A DNA stretch of 64,000 bases from assembly GCA_016793355.1 (NCBI GenBank), contig JAEUMG010000109.1, positions 1-64,000 on the forward strand, read 5' to 3'. Positions 20,117-29,683 of this stretch are shown here, in pieces. The DNA is from Hyphomicrobiales bacterium (lineage in GTDB: Bacteria > Pseudomonadota > Alphaproteobacteria > Rhizobiales > Aestuariivirgaceae). The position numbers and the translations under genes were made by a program. Below the pieces are notes generated by a model. The model was not told the DNA's origin, made no database searches, and saw nothing but the letters and a program-made list of their open reading frames with translations. The stretch's first letter is position 1. Each line of letters begins with the position of its first letter.

Positions 20117-21166
20117 ATGCGCCGCTATCTGCGACCGCTTGAGCTCTCCTGGGGTGCGGATGCACGGCGAGCGATTGCCGCGGAGCGCGCCGGGAGACTG
20201 GGCGGGTCGGAAGCGATCGCCTTTGCCGCCGCCGAACGAATCGCGCGTGACGGCGACAGGATCGATCGGGACGTCGTCGCCTATCGCGATCTTCGCGATG
20301 ATCCGCTCCTGCCGGCGATCGAAAGGCCGCGCCCTCTGGCGTACCGTTTTGCACCGCCGGCAGTCATGGGTATCGTCAATGTCACGCCCGACAGTTTCTC
20401 CGATGGCGGACTCTACGCGACATCCGGCAACGCAATCGCACATGGCGTGCAGCTTGCGCGAGAGGGCGCGGCGATCCTCGATATAGGCGGCGAGTCGACT
20501 CGTCCTGGCTCGGACGGCGTGACCGAGGAAGAAGAAGTCGCCCGCGTGATTCCGGTTGTCGAAGCGCTGGCAGGTGCAGGGCACACGGTCTCGATCGACA
20601 CGCGAAAAGCTTCCGTGATGCGGAAAGCAGCTCGCGCCGGCGCGCAGATCATCAATGATGTCTCGGCTTTGGGGCACGATCCGCAGAGTCTTGCCATTGC
20701 AGCCGAACTCGGACTGCCGGTCGTCCTCATGCATGCGCGGGGCGATCCCAAGACGATGCAGCGCGACCCCGTCTATGCGGATGCCGCGCTCGATGTCTAT
20801 GACTGGCTCGCGGCCCGCATTGTCGCCTGCGAGAAAGCGGGGATCCCTCGCGACCGGCTCTTCATCGATCCCGGAATCGGCTTCGGCAAGACACTCGAGC
20901 ATAATCTTGCGATACTCCAGCAGACGACACTGTTTCATGGATTGGGCGTCTGCCTGATGATCGGACTTTCGCGGAAGTCTTTCATGACCAGGCTGACGGG
21001 CGAGAAGATCGCGGCACGACGGGTCTCGGGCTCGCTGGGCGGTGCGGTTCATGCCGCCCTCCATGGCGCGCATATGATTCGCGTGCACGATGTCGAAGCG
21101 ACGCGCCAGGCGCTGGCCGTGGTGAAGGGGATGATAGATCCGGATAGTATGGTTAATGGACCGTGA
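20117..21166 (+). CDS. folP: Dihydropteroate synthase
   Basis: A 349-residue enzyme. The core begins at about residue 84 with MGIVNVTPDSFSDGG and continues with DIGGESTRPGS, SIDTRKASVMRKA, IINDVSALG, FIDPGIGFGKTLEHN and LIGLSRKSF, which cover the pterin and p-aminobenzoate sites. It joins p-aminobenzoate to dihydropterin pyrophosphate in folate synthesis. The N-terminal extension of about 80 residues (MRRYLRPLELSWG...) is longer than in E. coli FolP but similar extensions occur in other alphaproteobacteria. This core is the sulfonamide target. Confidence 0.95.
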   Translation: MRRYLRPLELSWGADARRAIAAERAGRLGGSEAIAFAAAERIARDGDRIDRDVVAYRDLRDDPLLPAIERPRPLAYRFAPPAVMGIVNVTPDSFSDGGLYATSGNAIAHGVQLAREGAAILDIGGESTRPGSDGVTEEEEVARVIPVVEALAGAGHTVSIDTRKASVMRKAARAGAQIINDVSALGHDPQSLAIAAELGLPVVLMHARGDPKTMQRDPVYADAALDVYDWLAARIVACEKAGIPRDRLFIDPGIGFGKTLEHNLAILQQTTLFHGLGVCLMIGLSRKSFMTRLTGEKIAARRVSGSLGGAVHAALHGAHMIRVHDVEATRQALAVVKGMIDPDSMVNGP

Positions 21167-21272
21167 CTTGGTAGCGAAGCCTCGCAAGTTATTTGCCGAT
21201 TAATCGATTTGGTAGCATGATCTTGATGCGGGAAAGTGCGGCGGGCAAAAGCCGCCGGCAGTGGGTATTGGC

Positions 21273-22616
21273 ATGACACGCAAATATTTCGGAACCGACG
21301 GCGTTCGCGGAACCGCCAATCGTTGGCCGATGGATGTCGAAACGGTGCTCAGGACCGGTCTTGCCGCCGGCAGTCTCTATTCGCGCGGCGGCCACCGAAA
21401 CCGCGTCGTCATAGGCAAGGATACGCGGCTTTCGGGCTACATGCTGGAACAGGCATTGACCGCCGGTTTCCTTGCAACGGGCATGGACGTCTTTCTCTTC
21501 GGACCGGTGCCGACGCCTGCCGTAGCAATGCTCACGCGCTCGCTGCGGGCCGATCTCGGTGTCATGATCTCGGCCTCGCACAATCCTTACGACGACAACG
21601 GCATCAAGCTTTTCGGACCGGACGGCTACAAACTGTCGGATGCACAGGAGCAGGATATCGAGCGGCTGATCGAGAGCGATCACGGCGCCAAGCTCGCCCC
21701 ATCCGACAAGATCGGCCGCGCCAAGCGCATCGAGGATGCGCAGGCGCGCTATATCGAGTCCGTGAAACGCACCTTCCCGAAAGATCTGCGCCTGGAGGGA
21801 TTGCGGATTGTCGTCGATACCGCCAATGGCGCAGCCTACAAGGTGGCGCCTGCCGCCTTGTGGGAGCTTGGCGCCGAAATCATTCAGATCGGCAATGAGC
21901 CGAACGGCCTCAACATCAATGAGAAATGCGGCTCGACCGCGCCGGAGCGGATGTGCGAACGAGTGCGCGAAATGCGCGCCGATATCGGCATCGCGCTCGA
22001 TGGCGATGCCGACCGCGTCATCATTGCGGACGAGCGCGGAGAGGTGATCGATGGTGACCAGCTCATGGCACTCATTGCATCGTCATGGCAGAGCAGAGGC
22101 ATTCTCCAGGGTGGCGGCCTCGTCGCGACGGTGATGTCCAATCTGGGGCTCGAACGATTCCTGGGCGAGAGGGGCATGGATCTGGCGCGCACAAAGGTCG
22201 GCGATCGCTATGTCGTCGAACATATGCGTTCCAACGGCTTTAACGTCGGCGGCGAGCAGTCAGGCCATATCGTGCTTTCCGACTTCTCGACAACGGGCGA
22301 TGGGCTGATCGCGGCGCTTCAGGTGCTCGCCGAGGTGGTACGCACGGGGCGCCCGGTGAGCGAAGTCTGCCGAATGTTCGAGCCGGTGCCGCAGGTGCTG
22401 AAGAATGTTCGCTATGGCTCGGGCAAGCCTTTGGAACTCAAACCGGTCAAGGCTGCAATTGCCGCTGCCGAAACGCGATTGGGCAATTCGGGCCGGCTGG
22501 TCATCAGGCCGTCGGGCACCGAACCCTTGATCCGCGTCATGGCGGAAGGCGACGATGCCGGGCTCGTCAGCAGCATTGTCGATGAGTTGTGTTCGGTGAT
22601 CGCCAAGGCGGCGTAG
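21273..22616 (+). CDS. glmM: Phosphoglucosamine mutase
   Basis: A 447-residue member of the alpha-D-phosphohexomutase family, starting [15 protein letters not shown]. The phosphoserine loop is [15 protein letters not shown], the metal loop DGDADRVI and the sugar loop GEQSGH, with the C-terminal phosphate loop [12 protein letters not shown]. It converts glucosamine-6-phosphate to glucosamine-1-phosphate for UDP-GlcNAc and peptidoglycan. The ATG at 21273 fits the family N-terminus better than GTG at 21261. Its position after ftsH and folP is conserved in proteobacteria. Confidence 0.97.
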   Translation: MTRKYFGTDGVRGTANRWPMDVETVLRTGLAAGSLYSRGGHRNRVVIGKDTRLSGYMLEQALTAGFLATGMDVFLFGPVPTPAVAMLTRSLRADLGVMISASHNPYDDNGIKLFGPDGYKLSDAQEQDIERLIESDHGAKLAPSDKIGRAKRIEDAQARYIESVKRTFPKDLRLEGLRIVVDTANGAAYKVAPAALWELGAEIIQIGNEPNGLNINEKCGSTAPERMCERVREMRADIGIALDGDADRVIIADERGEVIDGDQLMALIASSWQSRGILQGGGLVATVMSNLGLERFLGERGMDLARTKVGDRYVVEHMRSNGFNVGGEQSGHIVLSDFSTTGDGLIAALQVLAEVVRTGRPVSEVCRMFEPVPQVLKNVRYGSGKPLELKPVKAAIAAAETRLGNSGRLVIRPSGTEPLIRVMAEGDDAGLVSSIVDELCSVIAKAA

Positions 22617-22634
22617 AAGCCAGTTTTGGTCTCC

Positions 22635-22689
22635 ATGGGCGGCCTTGAGCCGCCCATCCAGTCTGGATCGGCGGGTCGAGCCCGCCGAT
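22635..22689. terminator. Tandem 9-bp hairpins between convergent genes
   Basis: Two perfect hairpins of the same size stand side by side: ATGGGCGGC/GCCGCCCAT (22635-22643 and 22649-22657, loop CTTGA) and ATCGGCGGG/CCCGCCGAT (22667-22675 and 22681-22689, loop TCGAG). They separate glmM from the minus-strand gene ending at 22701 and probably act as a two-way terminator. There is no long U tract. Confidence 0.6.
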
Positions 22690-22700
22690 GGAGGATATCA

Positions 22701-23216
22701 CTACCGCTTCAAGCCTTTCGTGAAGTCGGCAACGTCCTTGGCTGAAAGAAATGCGGCCAGGGCTTCGTCGCCATCCTTCTTGTATTGATCGAGGTCCATG
22801 GTCGCGCCAGTGACGCCGGGCAGATAGAGCTTGCCATCGCAATAGAAGAAGTACTCCGTCGTCACCTTGTGGAATGCGAAGGGGCCCTGATCTTCAAGGA
22901 AGGCATGGCGGATATAGTCGATGCGTGTCTTGGCGATGCCGTAAGTATTGCGATTGACGATGCTGAGGCGCAATTCGCCGCGGCCCGACTCGCCGTAATC
23001 CCCGCGGGTGATTGTGTTTACCCGGCCGTCCTTCTCGCGATAGATCCGCCAGGTTCCGCCCTCGGTCGATTGGACGTCGGACACTTCCCGCTCAAGCGGC
23101 TTCATCTTGTCGAGAGAAGCGTTCAGGGCCTGTTCGATCCTGGACAGCGGACAGTCTGCAGCGAACGCCGGACCGCAGAGCAGAATGGCGAGCAGGAGCA
23201 TGGTCAGGCGGATCAT
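22701..23216 (-). CDS. Hypothetical secreted protein
   Basis: A 171-residue protein with a clear Sec signal peptide (IRLTMLLLAILLCGPAFAA, cleavage near residue 20). The mature part has two cysteines, CPLSRIEQALN near the start and EYFFYCDGKLY near residue 127, and a mixed alpha/beta composition. I do not recognise the family. Its start overlaps the stop of the upstream DMT transporter by four bases, so the two are translated together. Confidence 0.65.
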   Translation of the reverse strand: MIRLTMLLLAILLCGPAFAADCPLSRIEQALNASLDKMKPLEREVSDVQSTEGGTWRIYREKDGRVNTITRGDYGESGRGELRLSIVNRNTYGIAKTRIDYIRHAFLEDQGPFAFHKVTTEYFFYCDGKLYLPGVTGATMDLDQYKKDGDEALAAFLSAKDVADFTKGLKR

Positions 23217-24145
23217 GTCTTTCCTTTCAGACGCGAGGGCGCAAGGCGGCTGGCGGCGATGCCCAGGATAATGAGAACAAGCCCGGCCGCGACATTCCAG
23301 TCAAGGGTCTCGCCGAGTGTCAGCGCGCCAAAACCCAGCGCGTAAACCGGTACGAGGTAGTTGGAATAGGCAACGAAACTGACCCCGACGGTACGCATGA
23401 TGCGATACATCATGAGCGTGGCCAGGGCCGTGGGCAGAATGCCGAGACCAATCACCGCGGCGAAGGCCACCCACGGCACGTCCTTGAGGCCTGAAGGATC
23501 GACAGCGACGGCAAAGGCGAGGCCCATCAGGCCGGCGGCAAGACACACGGCGGTGGCTTGCTCGGCAGGGCTGTGGAAGGGAATGCGGCGGGCGAAGAGC
23601 CCGTGGACAGTATAGCAGATGCAGCCGAGCAGGATTGCGAGCTCGCCCTTGAGCGCATCGCTCTCCACGGAAAAGGCGGACAGGCGATCCGGGCCCAGCA
23701 CGATCATCAGACCAACGAAGCCCACGATGAAACCTGCACCCTTCGCGCGTGTCATCGGTTCGTCGGGGAGAAAGAAGTGGGCCGCCACGATGACGAAAAG
23801 CGGAATCGCGCCCATCAGCACGCCGGAGAGGCCCGAGGACACAAATTGCGTGCCCCACGAAATCAGAAAGAACGGAAGCGCGTGGCCGATCAGTCCGAGC
23901 CACGCAAACCAGCGCCACAGGCCCGGTTCGAACGGCAATTTCCGGCCGGAGGCGTAAAGCACGACAAGCAGAAACACCCCGCCGATCGCCAGTCGCAACG
24001 CCATGACCCAGGCGGCATCGAGATGCCCTACGGCAATCTTGGTCATGGCGAAGGACGATCCCCAGGCAACAACGAGGCCACCCAGCGTAAGCCAGTCAAG
24101 CAGACGCGGATGTGCCGTTACGGCCGCCGCCGGGGAAATTGTCAT
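23213..24145 (-). CDS. DMT-superfamily transporter (EamA)
   Basis: About 310 residues with ten membrane helices in two EamA repeats; the first repeat carries VVAWGSSFAMTKIAVG and the second YTVHGLFARR and LGILPTALATLMMYRIM. The ATG at 24145 (MTISPAAAV) is chosen because it precedes the first helix by a normal distance; a longer in-frame reading to 24256 has an unlikely N-terminus. It is likely an exporter of amino acids or metabolites, with substrate unknown. Confidence 0.87.
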   Translation of the reverse strand: MTISPAAAVTAHPRLLDWLTLGGLVVAWGSSFAMTKIAVGHLDAAWVMALRLAIGGVFLLVVLYASGRKLPFEPGLWRWFAWLGLIGHALPFFLISWGTQFVSSGLSGVLMGAIPLFVIVAAHFFLPDEPMTRAKGAGFIVGFVGLMIVLGPDRLSAFSVESDALKGELAILLGCICYTVHGLFARRIPFHSPAEQATAVCLAAGLMGLAFAVAVDPSGLKDVPWVAFAAVIGLGILPTALATLMMYRIMRTVGVSFVAYSNYLVPVYALGFGALTLGETLDWNVAAGLVLIILGIAASRLAPSRLKGKT

Positions 24146-24316
24146 GGTTGGGGCTGGTTCACGGAGATGTTTCGAATTCTTACAATTTGATGTGTCTTTC
24201 CAGCAACTTCGCAAGGTTGCCTCTTTATCGTCCCATTCGGGCCCGGCTCGTGACACATGGCGGAACTATTCGTTCCGGCCATGGTTGCTGTCCCACTACG
24301 ACAGTTGGAGTACCGA

Positions 24317-24892
24317 ATGAAGCTTCTAAGACTTGCTCTCCTTTCTGCTGTCATCGGCCTCGGCCTGCAGGGGGCGGCACGCGCCGCCGATCCTTACCAG
24401 CCGCCGCCGGTCGTCGTCGAGGAACAACCGGTGGTGAGCGAATCGGGCTTTTATCTGCGCGGCGATATCGGCTGGTCATTCCTAGAGTGGAACGGCGGCA
24501 AGGACGACAGCGCCTTCACCGGCGGGGGCGGCGTCGGCTACCGGTTCAACGAGAATCTGCGCGCCGACGCGCGGCTGGAATGGAGCGGCGATTACGATAT
24601 CGGCAGCGGCGCCGACCTCTCCACCACGACGCTCCTCGGCAATCTCTATTTCGACATTCCCACCTCGACGATCCTGACCCCCTATGTCGGAGCGGGCGCG
24701 GGCTGGGGCTGGGCATCGGTCGACAACGGGCCCAGCGACAATGGTTTCACCTATTCGCTGATGGCCGGCGCGTCGATCAATCTCTCCGAGAGCGTCGATC
24801 TCGACCTCGGATACCGCTTCATGGACATCACCGTGGACGGGCCGAATGTCATGGATCACCAGATACTGACGGGCGTGAAATTCAAGTTCTGA
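24317..24892 (+). CDS. Outer-membrane beta-barrel protein (Omp25/31-like)
   Basis: A 191-residue protein with a signal peptide ending AARAADPY, a proline-rich linker (YQPPPVVVEEQP) and an eight-stranded barrel pattern that ends in VKFKF with the terminal phenylalanine required for barrel assembly. SGFYLRGDIGWS opens the barrel, and TPYVGAGAGWGWASVDNG is a typical strand-turn-strand. It resembles the small surface porin-like proteins of rhizobia and brucellae. The start has ggag eight bases upstream. It probably adds to outer-membrane stability. Confidence 0.85.
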   Translation: MKLLRLALLSAVIGLGLQGAARAADPYQPPPVVVEEQPVVSESGFYLRGDIGWSFLEWNGGKDDSAFTGGGGVGYRFNENLRADARLEWSGDYDIGSGADLSTTTLLGNLYFDIPTSTILTPYVGAGAGWGWASVDNGPSDNGFTYSLMAGASINLSESVDLDLGYRFMDITVDGPNVMDHQILTGVKFKF

Positions 24893-25013
24893 GGCTCGAT
24901 CGAGGGTCCTCTGAAGACGGGAGCGGCACCGGAGAAATCCGGGGCCGCTTTCGCTGTATTGACGCCAGGAGTTGACGCGCCGCTCCGAAACGTGCATTGC
25001 CATCCCCGGGCTA

Positions 25014-25031
25014 CCCCTCCCCAACGAGGGG
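25014..25031. repeat. Short GC palindrome before serC
   Basis: CCCCTC (25014-25019) pairs with GAGGGG (25026-25031) around CCCAAC, just ahead of serC. It looks like a truncated member of the GGGGAGGG palindrome family and falls in the probable serC leader. Confidence 0.45.
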
Positions 25032-25054
25032 CGAGCCATCTGGAAGGATGGATC

Positions 25055-26182
25055 ATGACTGACCTGCCAAGACCGGCCGTGCGGCCGGCATCTGCAAATT
25101 TCTCGTCCGGCCCTTGCGCGAAAATCCCCGGCTGGACCCCCGACAAACTCTCCAATGCACTGACCGGCCGTTCGCATCGCTCGAGCGAGGGCAAGGCGCG
25201 ATTGAAGCGCGCCATCGCCTTGACGCGCGAGGTGCTGGACGTGCCGAAGGACTATCTCATCGGCATCGTGCCGGCCTCCGATACGGGCGCTGTCGAGATG
25301 GCCCTGTGGTCGCTGTTGGGAGAACGCGGCGTCGATCTGCTAGCGTGGGAGAGTTTCGGCGAGGGCTGGGTCGGCGATGTCGTCAAACAGCTGAAGCTGA
25401 AAGGCTCACGCGTCCTGAAGGCGGCTTACGGCGACCTGCCGGATCTGGCGCAGGTGGATTTCGCGCGCGATGTCGTGTTCACCTGGAACGGCACGACATC
25501 GGGCGTGCGCGTGCCCAATGCCGACTGGATCGCCGCGGATCGCGAGGGACTGACCATCTGCGATGCGACCTCTGCAGCTTTCGCTCAGGTGCTCGATTTT
25601 TCGAAACTCGATGTCGTGACCTTCTCCTGGCAGAAGGTCCTGGGCGGGGAAGGTGCGCATGGCGTGCTGATCCTGTCGCCGCGCGCGGCGAGGCGGCTTG
25701 AGACCTACACCCCACCGTGGCCCCTGCCTAAAATCTTCCGCATGACCTCCGGCGGCAAGCTCATCGCCGGCCTCTTCGAAGGAGAGACAATCAACACGCC
25801 CTCCATGCTGTGTGTCGAGGATTACATCGTGGCGCTCGAATGGGCTGAAGCCGTCGGCGGATTGAAAGCCTTGCAGGCGCGGGCCGATGCCAATGCAGCG
25901 GTCATCGACAGGTGGGTCGAGCGCACGCCCTGGGCGCATCATCTGGCAAAAGACCGGGCGACGCGATCCAATACGTCGGTGTGTCTCACGCTCGACGGCG
26001 GCGAGGCGCTGGCAAAAGCGATCGCCAGGACACTCGAAGCGGAGGGTGTCGCCTATGACATAGGTGCCTATCGCGATGCGCCGCCGGGCCTGCGCATCTG
26101 GTGCGGCGCCACCGTCGAGACGGCCGATGTCGAGGCGCTGACGCGCTGGATCGATTGGGCCCAGGCAAAATTCAGCAACTGA
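25055..26182 (+). CDS. serC: Phosphoserine transaminase
   Basis: A 375-residue aminotransferase of the type found in alphaproteobacteria. The PLP lysine lies in [14 protein letters not shown] near residue 196, with FSSGPCAK at the N-terminus and TNGTTSG-like contacts ([12 protein letters not shown]). It makes phosphoserine from phosphohydroxypyruvate and glutamate. The ATG at 25055 is preceded by ggaagga; a longer reading from 24959 is not supported. The serA gene follows 22 bases on, so both enzymes of the pathway are co-transcribed. Confidence 0.96.
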   Translation: MTDLPRPAVRPASANFSSGPCAKIPGWTPDKLSNALTGRSHRSSEGKARLKRAIALTREVLDVPKDYLIGIVPASDTGAVEMALWSLLGERGVDLLAWESFGEGWVGDVVKQLKLKGSRVLKAAYGDLPDLAQVDFARDVVFTWNGTTSGVRVPNADWIAADREGLTICDATSAAFAQVLDFSKLDVVTFSWQKVLGGEGAHGVLILSPRAARRLETYTPPWPLPKIFRMTSGGKLIAGLFEGETINTPSMLCVEDYIVALEWAEAVGGLKALQARADANAAVIDRWVERTPWAHHLAKDRATRSNTSVCLTLDGGEALAKAIARTLEAEGVAYDIGAYRDAPPGLRIWCGATVETADVEALTRWIDWAQAKFSN

Positions 26183-26204
26183 TCTCACGCCACAGGAGCT
26201 TCGC

Positions 26205-27791
26205 ATGGCGCCTCGCGTCCTCGTTTCCGACAAGCTTTCCGAAACCGCCGTTCAGGTCTTCCGTGATCGCGGCATCGATGTCGACTATCAGCCCGATCTC
26301 GGCAAGGACAAGGATGCGCTGCTTGCCGCGATCCCTGCCTATGACGGCCTCGCCATCCGCTCGGCCACGAAGGTCAGTCCCAAAATCATTGCGGCGGCCA
26401 CCCATCTCAAGGTCATCGGCCGCGCCGGCATCGGGGTCGACAATGTCGACATTCCGGCGGCGACCGCGCGCGGCATCATCGTGATGAACACGCCGTTCGG
26501 CAATGCGATCACCACCGCCGAGCACGCGATCTCGATGATGATGGCCTTGGCCCGGCAGATCCCGGAGGCCAACCAGTCGACGCGCGCCGGCAAGTGGGAG
26601 AAGAACCGCTTCATGGGCGTCGAACTCTTCAACAAGACGCTCGGCGTCATCGGCTGTGGCAATATCGGCTCGATCGTCGCCGATCGCGCGCTCGGCCTCA
26701 AGATGAAGGTCATCGCCTTCGATCCGTTCCTCAGCCCCGAACGCGCGGTCGAGATCGGTGTCGAGAAGGTCGAACTCGACGACATATTCCGGCGGTCGGA
26801 TTTCATCACGCTCCACACGCCATTGACCGAGAAGACTCGCAATATCATCGATGCGGCGGCAATGGCCAAGTGCAAGAGGGGCGTGCGCATCGTCAATTGT
26901 GCGCGCGGCGGCCTGGTCGTCGAAGAGGCTCTTTATGATGCCCTGAAGTCCGGCCAGGTCGGCGGCGCAGCGCTCGATGTCTTCGAGACAGAGCCCGCAA
27001 CCGAGCACAAGCTCTTCGCGCTCGAAAATGTCGTGTGCACGCCGCATCTCGGGGCCTCGACGTCTGAAGCGCAGGAGAATGTGGCCATCCAGATCGCCGA
27101 ACAGATGGCGGATTATCTCATCACCGGTGCGGTCTCGAACGCGCTCAACATGCCGTCGATCTCGGCCGATGAAGCGCCGCGCTTGCGCCCCTTCATCACA
27201 CTAGCCGAGAAGCTCGGCTCGTTCGCGGGCCAGCTCACCGACGATGTCATCACCGGTATTGTCATCGAATATGCGGGCGAGGTCGGCGATATGAACACGC
27301 GCGCGCTGACGGCCGCCGCGCTCTCGGGCGTGCTGCAGCCGCAGCTTGGCACCGTGAACATGGTCTCTGCACCGGTCGTCGCCAAGGAGCGCGGCATCAA
27401 GGTCGACGAAGTGCGGCAGACGCAGCGCGGGGCATATGAGACCTATATCCGCCTGACGGTGAGGACGAAGGAAATGGAACGCTCCGTGGCGGGCTCGGTC
27501 TTCTCCGACGGCAAGCCGCGCATCATCCAGATCAAGGGCATCGAGCTTGAATCGGAATTCGGCCCGCACATGCTTTATGTGACGAATATGGACAAGCCCG
27601 GCTTCATCGGCGCGCTTGGCACCTTACTGGGTGATGCAAAAGTCAACATCGCGACCTTCCATCTCGGCCGCCAGGCGCAGGGGCAGGATGCCATTTGTCT
27701 CGTCCAGATCGACGAGCGGGTGCCGGAAGGTGTGCTGGCGGCAGTGCACAAGCTGCCGCATGTCCGGCAGGCGAAGCGGCTGGCGTTTTAG
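26205..27791 (+). CDS. serA: D-3-phosphoglycerate dehydrogenase
   Basis: A 528-residue long-form SerA: a substrate and NAD-binding domain with the Rossmann signature GVIGCGNIGSIVADRA near residue 147, catalytic Arg/Glu/His region around CKRGVRIVNCARGG and HLGASTSEAQENV, an intervening domain (about 315-450) and a C-terminal ACT domain (MLYVTNMDKPGFIGALGTLLGD) that gives serine feedback. Together with serC it supplies serine. The length matches the long alphaproteobacterial form. Confidence 0.97.
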   Translation: MAPRVLVSDKLSETAVQVFRDRGIDVDYQPDLGKDKDALLAAIPAYDGLAIRSATKVSPKIIAAATHLKVIGRAGIGVDNVDIPAATARGIIVMNTPFGNAITTAEHAISMMMALARQIPEANQSTRAGKWEKNRFMGVELFNKTLGVIGCGNIGSIVADRALGLKMKVIAFDPFLSPERAVEIGVEKVELDDIFRRSDFITLHTPLTEKTRNIIDAAAMAKCKRGVRIVNCARGGLVVEEALYDALKSGQVGGAALDVFETEPATEHKLFALENVVCTPHLGASTSEAQENVAIQIAEQMADYLITGAVSNALNMPSISADEAPRLRPFITLAEKLGSFAGQLTDDVITGIVIEYAGEVGDMNTRALTAAALSGVLQPQLGTVNMVSAPVVAKERGIKVDEVRQTQRGAYETYIRLTVRTKEMERSVAGSVFSDGKPRIIQIKGIELESEFGPHMLYVTNMDKPGFIGALGTLLGDAKVNIATFHLGRQAQGQDAICLVQIDERVPEGVLAAVHKLPHVRQAKRLAF

Positions 27792-27910
27792 ACGGTCGAG
27801 TCTCCAAAGCGCCGCGAGTTTGGCCGGAAGTGAGCCAGACTTGGCCCCAATCCCGCCGCAAGGGCAGTGTGTGCTCCGACCAGCCTGAGGGGGCGTACCG
27901 GAGACCACAC

Positions 27911-29575
27911 ATGCGCATTCTGGCCGCCGCCTTCCTGCTATCCACCGCCTTTGTCGCTCCTTCATTTGCAGCCGAGATCACAGCGCCCTCGCGCATCGAC
28001 GCAGTGATCGTCTATCCGCAGGGCGCGGAAGTGCAGCGTCTGGCCGAACTCGCGCTAGAGCCCGGCGAACACACACTGCTCTTTGCCGGCCTGCCGGGCG
28101 AAATGCAGGCCGAAACGATCCGCGTCGAAGGCTCGTCTCCCGGCCGAATCGAGATCGGGTCCGTCGATAGCAAACTCGTTTCGGTGCCGTCGACGGCGAT
28201 CGATGCACAGCGCAAGCGGATCGAGAAGGATATCGAACTGCTCGGCGATGAGCGGGCCGTACTCGACCAGGCGATTGCCGATGCCGAGTTCCAGAAGCGC
28301 TTGCTTGAGCAACTTGCGACAGGTGCCATCGCGCCTGCGCCGAAAGAGGGCGACGTGCGCACGGCCGATGCGGCACAGCTCGGCGGCATGATCGATCTCG
28401 TCGCGGGGAAACTGCAGGTGATCGGCAAGACGATCCTCGATGCGCGGGTCCGTCAGCGCGAAATCGACCGGCAGGTGAATGACCTCACGCTTCAGCTAGG
28501 CGGCCTGGCACCGCGCGAAGTCACGAGCATGCTGGTATCGGTGCATGTCATCGTGCCGGTTGCGACTTCCGGAACGTTCAGACTGCGCTATCGTGTCGAA
28601 AATGCCGGCTGGATGCCGATTTACGATGCTCGGCTCGCCTCGCCGGCGAAAGGCGAGACCGGTGCCACGATCGAGCTGGTGCGCCGCGCAGAGGTTCAGC
28701 AGGGAACAACCGAGGCCTGGAAGAATGTCGCGCTGACGCTTTCGACGGCGCGGCCAGCCGGTGCCACCGCGGCACCCGATCTCGTTCCGCAGGGCGTAGG
28801 TGTATTCGACGAGGGAAGGGGACGCAACTACTCGCGCGATGCAAAAATTCTGGCGCAGCCGGGATTGGACCTTGAAAGTTCCGCGTCCGGTTCCGGTCTA
28901 CCTGCGCCGCGCAATGTCCAGCAAATCGAAGCCGAAGTGCAGGTCGCCGGCTTCCAGGCGCTTTACGGAATTCAGGGCCGCGTCACAATCGACAATACCG
29001 GCACGGCCAAGAAGGTGCGGATCGCGACCGATACGATCGGTGCGAAGCTTTCGGCGCGCGCGGTACCGAAGCTCGATCCCAATGCCTATCTGACGGCGGC
29101 ATTTACCGTTAGCGGCGAGACGCCCCTGCTGCCAGGCACGGTCACGCTCTATCGCGACGGTGTCTATATGGGGCAGGGGTATCTTCCGCTGCTCGTCCCG
29201 GGCGAGGAAACCAAGCTTGGCTTTGGTGTTGACGATCTTGTCAAAGTGAAACGCGCCGAGGTGACGCGCATCAAGGGCGAGGAGGGGCTCATTACCACCT
29301 CCAATGTCGACACGCGCGCCTATGATCTTACCGTGAAGAATCTGCATGACTTCCCGCTCGACGTAACCGTCATCGACCAAATGCCGTTCTCGACGAATGA
29401 GGATGTGACGGTGGCGACGCTTTCAGGCATGACGCCGGCGAGCCAGACCAATCTCGAGCGCCGGCGCGGCGTGCTGGCGTGGAATTTCGAGTTGGCACCC
29501 AAGGCCGAGAGGGTGATCAAGCACGGCTACAAGATCACCTGGCCGAAGGACATGACGGTCGGACAAATGAATTGA
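27911..29575 (+). CDS. MuiA-family secreted protein (DUF4139/DUF4140)
   Basis: A 554-residue protein with a signal peptide (ILAAAFLLSTAFVAPSFA) and the mucoidy-inhibitor MuiA layout: an N-terminal DUF4140 region (VIVYPQGAEVQRLAEL), a coiled-coil stalk near residues 95-190 and a large C-terminal beta-rich DUF4139 region with YRVENAGWMPIYDARL and the ending WNFELAPKAERVIKHGYKITWPKD. The ATG at 27911 is chosen because a longer frame from 27695 lacks a signal sequence. The biochemical role is not known. Confidence 0.85.
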   Translation: MRILAAAFLLSTAFVAPSFAAEITAPSRIDAVIVYPQGAEVQRLAELALEPGEHTLLFAGLPGEMQAETIRVEGSSPGRIEIGSVDSKLVSVPSTAIDAQRKRIEKDIELLGDERAVLDQAIADAEFQKRLLEQLATGAIAPAPKEGDVRTADAAQLGGMIDLVAGKLQVIGKTILDARVRQREIDRQVNDLTLQLGGLAPREVTSMLVSVHVIVPVATSGTFRLRYRVENAGWMPIYDARLASPAKGETGATIELVRRAEVQQGTTEAWKNVALTLSTARPAGATAAPDLVPQGVGVFDEGRGRNYSRDAKILAQPGLDLESSASGSGLPAPRNVQQIEAEVQVAGFQALYGIQGRVTIDNTGTAKKVRIATDTIGAKLSARAVPKLDPNAYLTAAFTVSGETPLLPGTVTLYRDGVYMGQGYLPLLVPGEETKLGFGVDDLVKVKRAEVTRIKGEEGLITTSNVDTRAYDLTVKNLHDFPLDVTVIDQMPFSTNEDVTVATLSGMTPASQTNLERRRGVLAWNFELAPKAERVIKHGYKITWPKDMTVGQMN

Positions 29576-29593
29576 TACTTTCGAACTACCAAC

Positions 29594-29632
29594 CCCTCTC
29601 CCCTCGTCGACCTCTCCCACAAGGGGAGAGGG
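29594..29632. repeat. Palindromic repeat with two competing stems
   Basis: CCCTCTCCCCT (29594-29604) pairs perfectly with AGGGGAGAGGG (29622-29632) over 11 bp; an internal CCTCTCCC at 29611-29618 competes for the same right arm over 8 bp. It lies after the MuiA-like gene and probably ends its transcript. Confidence 0.6.
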
Positions 29633-29683
29633 AAGTAAGAAACGGCAAGATCACTCCCCGTCGGAACTCGCACACAAACGACG

